Origin: Dehalococcoidia bacterium UBA3254
GTDB taxonomy: Bacteria; Chloroflexota; Dehalococcoidia; Dehalococcoidales; UBA3254
Reading direction: 5' to 3'
NCBI GenBank assembly: GCA_002362735.1
Contig: DEUU01000394.1
Location: 1-21,471 of the forward strand
Length of the DNA: 21,471 bases
The notes under the pieces were generated by a model. That model had not been told where the DNA came from and did not search any database. It saw nothing but the letters and a program-made list of their open reading frames with translations. The translations under genes and the position numbers were made by a program. Numbering within the stretch: position 1 is the first letter of the stretch; each line of letters opens with the position of its first letter. Below, piece after piece: positions 1 to 8,300 of the stretch.

Positions 1-439
1 CTGCGTGACCGTCCTGCTGGCAAAGCACCGCATAGGTCCCATATTGCTTCTGAATTCTTTTAAGCTCTTTAACAATGATGTCCAGAGCTTCGTCCCAGGA
101 AATTCTCTGGTATTTACTGACACCACGGTTCTCGACATGACGTTCTCCGTCCGGGTCCCAGTCTACCCGTTTCAGGGGATAAAGGACTCGGTTTGGAGAA
201 TAAACACGCTTTTTATAAGCCAGACTATAGGGTGGTATCAGTGTTTTCATGCCTGGTTCCAGAACATGCCCATGAGCCTCCATTTTCCAGGCGTTGAACT
301 GTTTTGGATCGTATTTCCAGTCGTAGTGCAGTGGTCTGACTCTAACAATTCTGCCGTTTTGCAGGTCTACAACTGATGAGTTAGCATTCGGTGAGAAACC
401 AAGAGTCATGAGATTGGATTTGCCTTTCTGCTCTTTCAT
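1..439 (-). CDS. Molybdopterin-dependent oxidoreductase, transhydroxylase-like large subunit (partial, N-terminal 146 residues)
   Basis: Reading the minus strand from an ATG at 437-439 gives an open frame that runs off the left edge of the window; a purine-rich AGGGGGATTT precedes the start. The fragment aligns almost residue for residue with the N-terminus of the protein encoded at 1983-4610: shared blocks are VLEP, IPPY, LAYKKRVYSPNR, YPLKR, DWDPxGER, NRGxSKY, RISWDEA and the His-containing QxDGH near the fragment's end. It is therefore a paralog in the Mo-bisPGD (DMSO reductase) superfamily, in the branch of pyrogallol transhydroxylase large subunits. The first 40 residues contain no cysteine, so no N-terminal [4Fe-4S] cluster can be bound. 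It lies 129 bp downstream of the binding-protein gene on the same strand, with a hairpin between. Substrate unknown; the catalytic pocket is outside the window. Confidence 0.85.
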   Translation of the reverse strand, partial: MKEQKGKSNLMTLGFSPNANSSVVDLQNGRIVRVRPLHYDWKYDPKQFNAWKMEAHGHVLEPGMKTLIPPYSLAYKKRVYSPNRVLYPLKRVDWDPDGERHVENRGVSKYQRISWDEALDIIVKELKRIQKQYGTYAVLCQQDGHA

Positions 440-462
440 AAATCCCCCTGTCTTTTGATTAA

Positions 463-511
463 AAGCCTACAATCGGGGAAGTTGTTCCTTCGCTTCTCCG
501 ATTGCAGGCTT
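463..511 (-). terminator. Hairpin between the binding-protein gene and the downstream Mo paralog
   Basis: Arms 463-480 and 494-511 are inverted repeats of 18 bases with two imperfect positions, separated by a 13-base loop. Read on the minus strand one imperfect position is a U-G wobble, so the RNA stem is long and GC-rich in its middle. It is followed by only a short, interrupted U stretch (TTTTAATC). It lies after the stop of the gene at 569-1906 and before the start at 439. It could be a partial terminator or an mRNA-stabilising/processing hairpin that sets unequal expression of the two genes; the weak U-tract leaves this open. Confidence 0.5.
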
Positions 512-568
512 GAATGGATAAAAAATTATCTTATATTCTCCCTGAAAAGGGGGAGAAACCAGGTAAAG

Positions 569-1906
569 TTAGGGCATGGGGCTAACATCAACCCAGGCAC
601 CAAACTTGATTTGTCCTTTGTCCAGCGTCCAGACCTGATCCTGATGACTGTAGGCTTGCTTAATTCCGTAAGTCTTGAGGCCGCCGAGTTTAGCTGCTCC
701 GTAAGGAGTTTGCATGGTATCCATAGAAGTCCATGTGTTGGCTACGGTGGTAGTATCCAGACTGTTGGCTTTTTCAATAGCCTGCTTGAACATATACAGA
801 ACGTTTACTGCCTGCATGTGGATTGATCTTTCTCCATACTTGGTATAAATCTTGTCCAGATAGGTCTGCATCAAGGCCGGAGTATTGGGAGCTCCTTTGT
901 AAAGGCCAGGTGCAAAGAATCCGGTTGAATTGGAAGCCTGGGCAATGGTTAAAATATCCGTGGGAGCATTATCAATGGCGGCAGCAAAAATCATATTAGA
1001 TCCCAATTGACGGACTGATTTTAGAATATTGCCAGCATGGAATCCGACTCCATTCATCATGAAGATAGCATCCGCTTTAGACTGTACCAATCTATAAGCA
1101 ATAGGGCTAAAATCGATAGTTTCGTTGGCGAAAAGGATCGGGTCACCAACCACTGTGATCCCTGCTGCATTGAGGTAACCGGTCACCTGATTAATCGTTG
1201 AAGGCTGGGCATCACCCGGCGTGACATAGACCACTTTCTTGACGTTTTGATAATTCTGCTTCAGGTAGTTGATGACCGTTAACGCGTGTTCGAACGCTGA
1301 GTTATGGCAGAGGAAGGTATAGGTCATACCGGCGCCAAACTCCTGAGGCGTACCCGAGTCGAAGGTCTCGCCGCGGATGACTTTGTTCGATTCGCAAATA
1401 TCGGTGCAGGCTCCGCTAAAGAAAGCGGAGGGAGCAATAATGAATTTGACTTTATCCTGGAAAATGAGTTGATTAGCTCCAGCCACAACACCGTCGGTGG
1501 TACTCTTAAAATCATAGCTGATGAGCTGAATATTGTATTGCTGTCCCTGTACTTTAACACCGCCTTCGGCGTTAATCATGTCGACGGCGATCTGGGCTTC
1601 CTGAGCCTGGACCTGATCAAAATCGGAGAAGAAACCGGTAAGACCGAAGAGACCGCCGATTTTCAAGGTCTGTGGTGCTGTGGAGGTCGTGGGTGCCGCA
1701 GTGGAGGTAGGAGGTGCAGTCGTGGGAGGAGCGGAGGTCGCAGGCGGAGCAGTGGTCGTCTTGGGGGGAGCGCTGGTAGTAGTGGGGGGTGCACTGGTAG
1801 TGGTTGGCGGCGTCGTGGTAGTGGGAGTAGCCGGGTTCGAGCAGCCGCTGAGAATTATTCCGACCATTAATAGAATCACCAGAGAAACCAGACATAATTT
1901 TTTCAT
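569..1906 (-). CDS. ABC transporter substrate-binding lipoprotein (LivK/Peripla_BP_6 type)
   Basis: The 445-residue product begins with a lipoprotein signal peptide: basic MKK, a hydrophobic core, then a lipobox ending LSGC with the lipidated Cys at 22. Residues about 24-79 form a Thr/Pro/Ser/Ala linker typical of surface lipoproteins in bacteria lacking a conventional outer membrane. From about residue 80 the protein has the type I periplasmic binding fold of branched-chain amino acid/amide receptors: LKIGGLFGLTG at the first strand, an AINMINAEGG-like helix (VDMINAEGG), a central KKVVYVTPGDA and QSKADAIFMMNG. A strong AGGAGG lies 6-7 bases before the ATG. No permease or ATPase genes are visible; they may lie outside the window. 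Its position between two Mo oxidoreductase paralogs, 76 bp after the upstream gene, suggests it captures their substrate or a related aromatic or acidic compound (inference). The ligand cannot be predicted. Confidence 0.9.
   Translation of the reverse strand: MKKLCLVSLVILLMVGIILSGCSNPATPTTTTPPTTTSAPPTTTSAPPKTTTAPPATSAPPTTAPPTSTAAPTTSTAPQTLKIGGLFGLTGFFSDFDQVQAQEAQIAVDMINAEGGVKVQGQQYNIQLISYDFKSTTDGVVAGANQLIFQDKVKFIIAPSAFFSGACTDICESNKVIRGETFDSGTPQEFGAGMTYTFLCHNSAFEHALTVINYLKQNYQNVKKVVYVTPGDAQPSTINQVTGYLNAAGITVVGDPILFANETIDFSPIAYRLVQSKADAIFMMNGVGFHAGNILKSVRQLGSNMIFAAAIDNAPTDILTIAQASNSTGFFAPGLYKGAPNTPALMQTYLDKIYTKYGERSIHMQAVNVLYMFKQAIEKANSLDTTTVANTWTSMDTMQTPYGAAKLGGLKTYGIKQAYSHQDQVWTLDKGQIKFGAWVDVSPMP
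1670..1837 (-). repeat. Low-complexity Thr/Pro/Ser/Ala linker-coding repeat
   Basis: Degenerate repeats of units such as TTTSAPP and TTAPP encode the flexible tether between the lipid anchor and the binding domain of the lipoprotein. The biased composition opens spurious long frames on the opposite strand. Confidence 0.85.
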
Positions 1907-1982
1907 CTTAAACCTCCTTGTCGTTTAAAATTTAGAAGTAGATCATCCAAATTCGTTCGGCATATTCAAAGCCGGTTTTCTT

Positions 1983-4610
1983 TCATTTGATCCAGGAATC
2001 AAAACGTAAACCTGCAGCGGCATCATAATCTCTGGCAAATGCATCTGGATATTTACGCCGCCAGGAACTCATCTCCTGCGGGCTGACTATATCTAAGTTT
2101 ACCAGGTAGCCGCTGGTGGCCATGCCCCAGCAATTCTGTGATGTTCCATTGGCTGGAGCGATCAGGTTGATGGCTCCTCCACGATCTATGTATTCCTCTG
2201 GTCCGGCAGTGATAATATCCGCCCTGGCGCCGTGGTCTTGATAAACGACCCCCGGCATTATCCTTTCAGTGATGTAAGCTCCACCCAGAACAATACCCCT
2301 TTCATTATAAAGTTTGACGATGTCTCCATTCCGGATACTTTTTTTAACAGCATCCGAAGGATGAATCCAGACTGGTTCGTACATATATCCATCATATCCT
2401 TTTACCTTGCAGGTCTGAATTTCACGAAGCCACGTAATATCATCGTCTTGAGCGTGGGTCCGCCATCGGGGATGGTTACTTACCATCAGAAAGGGATAAT
2501 CCTTTGCCCGGGGGCTCGAGAGTCTTTCATCATGACTGGGACCTTTTTCAATCCATTTGGGCAAGGGGGGTCTCTCTTCGTCATCCGGGAAGGCATCTGC
2601 CAGCCGTTTGGAATAGAACTCCAGCTTGCCACTCGGGGTCTCCAGCGGATATTTGGCCGGGTCATCATGAAAGAGTCTTAATCCTGCGGGAGTACTCTCC
2701 CAATTCGGCGCCGTCGGGACGACGTAGTAGCCTTTTTCTTTAAATTTATCCCAGCTAATCATCTGGTCTATTTCAGTTATCTCAAAGCCAAGTTTAATTT
2801 TCTGCTCGACGGTCATATAGTCGGTATACTCTTCATAGAGTCCCATTTTTTTTGCTACTTCTCCGACCGCCTCATAATCACTTAAAGACTCGCCAACGGG
2901 TTCGATAGCCTTCTTTTCAATAGCCAGGCCACGGAAGGGGGTGCCTCCAGCCATAAACATGGCAATATCTTCTTCTTCAAGCTTGGTATTGCTTGGCAGG
3001 ATGATATCTGCAAAGACAGTATCATTTTCCAGCCAGGGATGCTGAATGACGATAGTTTCAATTTTCGGGCTGCGGAAAGCGTCCAGGGTTTTGAAGGCAT
3101 CATTCCAGCAGGTTGTGCGGCAGGGATTATCCATCCAGATCATGTGGATTTCAGTGCCGCCCTTTTCTTTTGGGATGGGATAAGTATATTTTACAAATTG
3201 GTCTTTAGTTCGGGCGTGCAGGTTAGTACTGCCCCACGTGCTGACAGGGGGATTCAGAATAGCCTGATGGACCAGAGTTTTAGGAATTAACTGGGGAGGG
3301 TTGGTATACACCAGATGTCCTGACCAGATTTTAGTTTTGAAAAGTGCCTTTTCATTTTTTGCCCGGTCCAGCTCTTTAGAAATTTCGAGGAACGCTTCAG
3401 TATGAGGAAGATCGTTCACTACGCGCGGAATTCCTGCAAAACGGGCGTATTGGTGGACGCCCGGTTTACCTAATCCCTGCATACCCAGCAGACAGCATTC
3501 CAATCTGGCCGGCTCATGGGCATAAGGTCCTCTAATATAAGAGCCTCCATAGAAGTGGATGACGGAAGTGATCTTAGCTGCCCAATCCCGGGCGAGGGCT
3601 TTAATGGTCCATTCCTTAACCCCACATTTTTCGGAAGCCCAGGCGGGGGTCTTAGGTACGCCGTCTTCTTTACCAGTGACATAATTAGTAAACTGTTCAA
3701 ATCCTACTACATGGGTCTTGACATAATCTTTATCATAAGTGCCTTCTTTAATCCAGACATAGGCAATCGCGAGTTGTAAAGCTGCATCAGTATTAGGCAG
3801 AATGGGGATCCATTTGTCAGCATGGATAGCCGCGGCGTAGTTGACATCCGGACTGACAAAGACCTGTTTAATGCCGATGCTGGTCCAGTAGTAGCAGACT
3901 TGACTGGGGAACTGACAGGAGAAGCCCCAGGGGGTAGTTTCCAGGTCGGATCCGATGTGCACGAGGAGCTGGGTATTTTGGGTGATATCCAGGAGAACAT
4001 TGTTTATGGGCATCATCATTCCCTGGGCGGTTTCTCCTCCCCAGACGTGTTCCGCACCCCAGTACCAACCTTCCCAACTATCTGCATTTCTGACCGCTAG
4101 AGAATATCCCCCCGCTTTGTCCATCAGCAGCATCTGGCAGGAATGAGGACCATGAATGGTCTTGGTTTCCCCGTGACCGTCACCCTGGCAAAGGAGAGCG
4201 TAGGGTCCGTACTTTTGCTGTATCCGTTTTATTTCATTGACGATAAGAGTGGAAGCCTCATCCCACGAGATTCTGACATACTTACTCTTGCCCCGGTTTT
4301 GAGGATTCCTTTCTCCATTCGGATCCCAATCCATCCTTTTTAAAGGATATTTAATCCGGTTGGGAGAGTAAACTCTCTTTTTATAAGCCAGTTGATAAGG
4401 TGGAATTTGATGCTTCAGCAGGGGTTCCAGGACCTTGCCGTTTTTTTCGATCCTCCACGGGTTGATTTCTTCTCTCGTATATTGTTTATCGAGGTGAGTT
4501 GGCCGGATGCGGATGATTTTACCGTCTTTCACATCCACATCTGAAGGGCAGCTATTAGCTGTAAAAGAACATTGACCAAGGCATTTCAGCACTGTTTTTT
4601 CAGAACTCAT
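1983..4610 (-). CDS. Molybdopterin-dependent oxidoreductase, pyrogallol transhydroxylase-like large subunit
   Basis: This is a Mo-bis(pyranopterin guanine dinucleotide) enzyme of the DMSO reductase superfamily. I chose the ATG at 4608-4610 (875 residues) because a GGAGG sits 8 bases upstream; an in-frame ATG at 4625 has no comparable site. The length matches, from memory, the ~875-residue Pelobacter AthL. Similarity to AthL is extensive: VKDGKIIR, PNGERNPQ, RISWDEA, then ADSWEGW (Asp177-Ser178), the counterpart of the NPDSWEGW that supplies the Mo-ligand serine in AthL, followed by HADKW, AIAYxW, EPVGESxSDYE, KGYYVVP, TPSGKLEF and RGGAINL. His146 may correspond to AthL His144. N-terminal cysteines 10, 14 and 21 (CX3CX6C) lack the usual fourth partner, so a standard [4Fe-4S] cluster is unlikely. 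No twin-arginine signal is visible, implying a cytoplasmic enzyme. No small Fe-S subunit gene is adjacent. First gene of the minus-strand cluster; the substrate is probably a hydroxylated aromatic (inference), and other hydroxylase or reductase chemistry is possible. Confidence 0.88.
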   Translation of the reverse strand: MSSEKTVLKCLGQCSFTANSCPSDVDVKDGKIIRIRPTHLDKQYTREEINPWRIEKNGKVLEPLLKHQIPPYQLAYKKRVYSPNRIKYPLKRMDWDPNGERNPQNRGKSKYVRISWDEASTLIVNEIKRIQQKYGPYALLCQGDGHGETKTIHGPHSCQMLLMDKAGGYSLAVRNADSWEGWYWGAEHVWGGETAQGMMMPINNVLLDITQNTQLLVHIGSDLETTPWGFSCQFPSQVCYYWTSIGIKQVFVSPDVNYAAAIHADKWIPILPNTDAALQLAIAYVWIKEGTYDKDYVKTHVVGFEQFTNYVTGKEDGVPKTPAWASEKCGVKEWTIKALARDWAAKITSVIHFYGGSYIRGPYAHEPARLECCLLGMQGLGKPGVHQYARFAGIPRVVNDLPHTEAFLEISKELDRAKNEKALFKTKIWSGHLVYTNPPQLIPKTLVHQAILNPPVSTWGSTNLHARTKDQFVKYTYPIPKEKGGTEIHMIWMDNPCRTTCWNDAFKTLDAFRSPKIETIVIQHPWLENDTVFADIILPSNTKLEEEDIAMFMAGGTPFRGLAIEKKAIEPVGESLSDYEAVGEVAKKMGLYEEYTDYMTVEQKIKLGFEITEIDQMISWDKFKEKGYYVVPTAPNWESTPAGLRLFHDDPAKYPLETPSGKLEFYSKRLADAFPDDEERPPLPKWIEKGPSHDERLSSPRAKDYPFLMVSNHPRWRTHAQDDDITWLREIQTCKVKGYDGYMYEPVWIHPSDAVKKSIRNGDIVKLYNERGIVLGGAYITERIMPGVVYQDHGARADIITAGPEEYIDRGGAINLIAPANGTSQNCWGMATSGYLVNLDIVSPQEMSSWRRKYPDAFARDYDAAAGLRFDSWIK

Positions 4611-4734
4611 ATCGGCATCCTCCATAATGTAAATGCACCGTGAGAACCATTAGAATGGTTTTTGTGTTTAATACAAATTCGGATGAGTTTGTTCTGGTTT
4701 CTTAAAATGATTAAATAATGTTTAAATTACGAAA

Positions 4735-5079
4735 CTATGCTTTTTTAAACGGGAAGGACTTCTTATAACTATGGTAGCATTCGATAATAAAACTGTCTAT
4801 GATGATGGCAAATTTGGATGCATCTATTCCAGCTAATATTGGAGTATTGTTAAGCAAGTTGATAACATCTTTCCTGGAATATTTGGAATCTCTTATGATC
4901 TCAGAGGAGGACATGGATGTTATTTTTACATTTTCCCGGGAGTAATTTTTAGGATTTAGCTCGGTAACCATCCAGTCCCTGCCCCATTTTTGCCCCTTAA
5001 GTTTTCCTGAACGGAGTAAACGTCTGACCTGGCTGGTGTCCAGATTAAGTTTTTCGGCAGCTTGGTTGACAGTAAACAA
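4735..5079 (-). CDS. Excisionase-family (MerR/HTH_17-like) small DNA-binding protein
   Basis: A 114-residue protein. Residues 1-40 read FTVNQAAEKLNLDTSQVRR followed by LLRSGKLKGQKWGRDWMV, a typical winged helix-turn-helix of excisionase/HTH_17 proteins, with the RSGxLKG turn and the KxGRxW wing. The C-terminal ~70 residues (YSRKDVINLLNN, IIECYHSYKK) are not recognised. The start is uncertain: the in-frame TTG at 5077-5079 has only a weak GGAA/GGG upstream, and the frame stays open further upstream (residues reading LISEWDL) into the inverted-repeat element at 5107-5215. The original 5' end may therefore have been replaced by that element. It lies 124 bp upstream of the Mo oxidoreductase gene on the same strand and could regulate it, or be a remnant of a mobile element. 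Function inferred from the HTH only. Confidence 0.7.
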   Translation of the reverse strand: MFTVNQAAEKLNLDTSQVRRLLRSGKLKGQKWGRDWMVTELNPKNYSRENVKITSMSSSEIIRDSKYSRKDVINLLNNTPILAGIDASKFAIIIDSFIIECYHSYKKSFPFKKA

Positions 5080-5106
5080 ATCCCATTCCGAGATAAGTCC
5101 ATGACT

Positions 5107-5215
5107 CCTGCTAGTGTCCTGAATCAGAAATCTGTTATATAAATCTCTACGCTTGAAAGAGTTGTTATCTGTTTCAGATTTAATTAAGCCTTTATTAACT
5201 CAGGACACTAGCGGG
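5107..5215. mobile_element. MITE-like element bounded by inverted repeats
   Basis: A perfect 13-bp inverted repeat, GCTAGTGTCCTGA at 5110-5122 and its complement at 5200-5212, extends to 16 bp with one mismatch (5107-5122 / 5200-5215). It encloses about 77 bp of AT-rich DNA without an ORF. The ends read TA-GTGTCC...GGACAC-TA, compatible with a non-autonomous Tc1/IS630-type element flanked by TA dinucleotides. No second copy occurs in the window. It could instead be a structured regulatory or terminator sequence, but the arms are distant for a hairpin. Confidence 0.5.
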
Positions 5216-5277
5216 TATTATAGCATTTGTTATGCGCAGAATAAAAGATCTTTAACATGAAATGCCATAAAATTATT

Positions 5278-5330
5278 CACCTCCCTGCAAGGGGAGGTGA
5301 CACAAAGGGCGGATATCTTCCGCCCTTTGT
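5278..5330 (-). terminator. Tandem hairpins downstream of the alpha-2-macroglobulin gene
   Basis: Two adjacent stems follow the stop of the gene ending at 5355. An 11-bp perfect stem occupies 5302-5312/5320-5330 (loop 7), and an 8-bp perfect stem 5278-5285/5292-5299 (loop 6). On the minus strand the second stem is followed by AATAATTTTAT. Together they plausibly terminate the long transcript; neither has an ideal U-run directly at its base. Confidence 0.6.
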
Positions 5331-5354
5331 ATTTGAACAATAATAACGCAGTCA

Positions 5355-8300
5355 TTAATTGGTTACCGTGATATCGTGGCTCAGGGACTCAGCATTGATC
5401 TCAGGGTTGTAATAAGAATATGCGTCAGAAGCTACGGCTTTGGCTTTTACCGGATACATAGCCTTGACCAGGAAGTTGAATGAAATCTTATCGCCGGGAA
5501 GCATGTTATCGACATAGAAAATGACTTTTCTCCCTGAGATATCATAGCGTTTGATCTGTTTTTGCTGCGTCACCATTTTGTCGATTGACTCTTTAACGGC
5601 GGTAAATCCGGTGGGCACTGAAACATCTACCACTACCATTCCGGCTTCAACAGGTTCAGGAGGATTGAACGAAAGGTTGACGTCGACCTTAACTTCATCG
5701 TTAACGGCGACCTCATCGGCGTTATAATTAACATCTACTTTCAGCACATCATTTTTCTCCTGGATGGAATCTGGCAAATTAAATCTCTGAACGATTTGAC
5801 CAATGGCTTCGCCCTTGCCGGTAACACTTATTTTTACGGTGTCGTTGATAGGAATATCCACAATCTGCAGGATATCGAAATTTCGTGAATTAACTTTGAT
5901 TTGCTGGGGTTTTTCTTTAGATAAGATGTTAACGGTCAGGTCGACATCCGCTCTTGAATTGGTGGAATATTCAATTAACGCCTGTAAGGCCATGACGGTA
6001 TCCTGAGTGGAACCGAAACCGCCACTGGAGTTCCGCTTGGACACCAACCACCTCGCGGCTTTGGAAGCATTCAGGTTATCTCCATGCTGAATCAGCGAAA
6101 GCGCAGCATAAGCGGTGGCTTCAATGAATGAAGTCGATTCTAATGGTTGCACTGGCCGCATTTTTAATGCTGGAATTGGATTGTCTGCTATCGGCGGGAG
6201 TACTGTATTATTTCCCCAGAAGAGGCCGTTTTCATCCTCTTTCGCTAATTGCATCAGCTTGTCATAAGCGGCTGTAGCCCTGGAGCTTTTGGCCATTTCC
6301 AGAGCATCGGTGAGAAGGGCGACGGCATATGGATCATCGGTCTTATCGATCTGGTTTTCCAGATAAGAAATAGACTTAAAGGATCCGCTGTGTTCCCCGG
6401 CTTGCATCAGGGCAATAGCGATGTAGGCCGTCAGAGCAGTTTTTCCCTTGACTCCGCCGAGCATTTCCTGATGATGGACGAATCCTACTGCATCGAATGA
6501 TCCGTCGGAATTCTGATGGGAAAGAATCCAGGATTTGGCTTCATTTAAAATGCTGTCATCGATATATATCAAACCTTTTGCCTCGGAAAAACATTTCAGG
6601 ACGAAAGCGGTCAACCAGAGACTGCCCTCTTTATCACTTTCGCCAAAGGCGGAGAAACTTCCATCTTTATGCCGATATGTGAGTTCTCTCTGATAACCGG
6701 TAAGCATCAGCTTTTCAGCTTTAGCCATAATCTCCGGTTTAAGCTGTCCGCTTTCCTTTAAGTATTTGGTGATGTAAACGTCCGGGGCGAAGATGATCAT
6801 ATTTTGTTCTCCGCATCCGAAAGGCATTTGTATCAGAGAGTCCAATCCATCCAGAGTTTGGGTCAAATAGCTGGAAGTAACCGTAAAATAAGCCCTGGCA
6901 GAACCTTCTACCACAGAACTGGGAATAAGTGTCGAAATATCAGAACTTTTTCCGTTTGAAAGGGTTATGTTATTGACGGTCTCGCGGGCAACTCCTTCAG
7001 CTTCTACAATGATATTCTTGACTACGGCATCGGCAGATTGGGGACTTTGAGCGGTGATCTTGACTCCCCGGGTCCCGAGTTGTTTTGGTCGGATCATAAA
7101 TTGTGCACTGCCAATGTTATTGGCTCCGATGACGATGTTCTTCTGGGGGTTATCCAGCAAGTCAAACCAGGTGTCCTGCTGAATATTAACGACAACACTC
7201 TGAGGCTGATCCAGGTAGTTATAGATTGCGACTTTGACAGGGAACTCTTCACCGCGAATTGTAGAGTAAGGCAGGTCCACGGTTAAAAAGAAAGGTTGGA
7301 ACACGGTCAGTTGACTTTCAGCAATTCCTAATCCTTGAGTTTTGGATATTGCCACGGCTCTGAGCATCCAGTTAGTAATCGTATCCGGTACGGTAACGGA
7401 AAGAGATGCTTTACCACGGGAGTCTGTTTTTACGAGATCCCAGATCCAGGTCTCAGGAAAGAACTGGCGGATTCTCTGAACTTCGGCCAGATTTTCACCG
7501 GCTGATTGCTTTTGACTGGCATTAATCCCGGCCGTAGCCTGTGCAGGCATGGGTGCTACCATGGGAGGCATCACTCCTTCGGCCATGTCAAACCGAATTC
7601 CTCCTCCGAGCATACCTTTACTTACCGGAGACTGGTATTTTTTACCTTCAGGTACCTTGTTATTACTTAATACGATGACTCCAGCATTCTGGAAGACCTC
7701 TTTGGCGCCGCGGTTTTCAATTCCTTCATAGATTGAGACTTCGTGCAATTCTGCTTGAGGATTCATATATAGTTCTTCCAGCTTATCGAAAACTTGCTGG
7801 AGGTTCATACGGTTTTCGGCGAGTATAAAAACGGATTTATCTACTGCGGCGATGCCGACTTCGGACTGGCTCTGCGTCTGGATATTGATCTTGATATCTT
7901 CGCCGGGTTGGGCGTTTTCAACGCTGGTGCTAAGGGTAATATTCTGCGGGTATTGGGCCGTGACTTCAAATGGGAGGTAATCGGCTGCCACTTCGGCATT
8001 GGGTAAGATCTGGTAGACTAACAACCTCGCGGAAGGAGCCATAGCAGGAGTTGTCTTGAAAGTGATTTCACTTCCCTGGGTGTAATTGGAATAAACTACT
8101 GTTCCCCGGGAAATGATTTCATAATAGAAGTTGACGGCTTCTTTTGTGGAATAGACCCAGAATGTAATATTTCCGCCCGCATTCGGGGTCCCTTCACTGG
8201 TCTGTTCCAGGTGGATAAAGTTTCCGGAAGGCGAATAGGCCGCTTCGATGGTCTTAGTAACAGAGCTGTTTTTGGAGTTGCAGGTAATCGTTAAGACAAC

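Noticed and set aside
1304..1870. 188-codon plus-strand frame rich in Gly/Arg/Ser
   Set aside because: It is the antisense shadow of the Thr/Pro/Ser linker of the binding lipoprotein; no ribosome site and no family resemblance.
1983..4610. Nitrate reductase, formate dehydrogenase or acetylene hydratase as identity of the Mo protein
   Set aside because: No proper four-Cys cluster motif, no Cys/Sec Mo ligand context; the DSWEGW and C-terminal motifs match the transhydroxylase branch instead.
4645..4660. AACCATT/AATGGTT hairpin followed by TTTGTGTTT
   Set aside because: Terminator-like only for the plus strand, where no gene precedes; the two-base loop shortens the real stem and it lies in the Mo gene leader by chance as far as can be seen.
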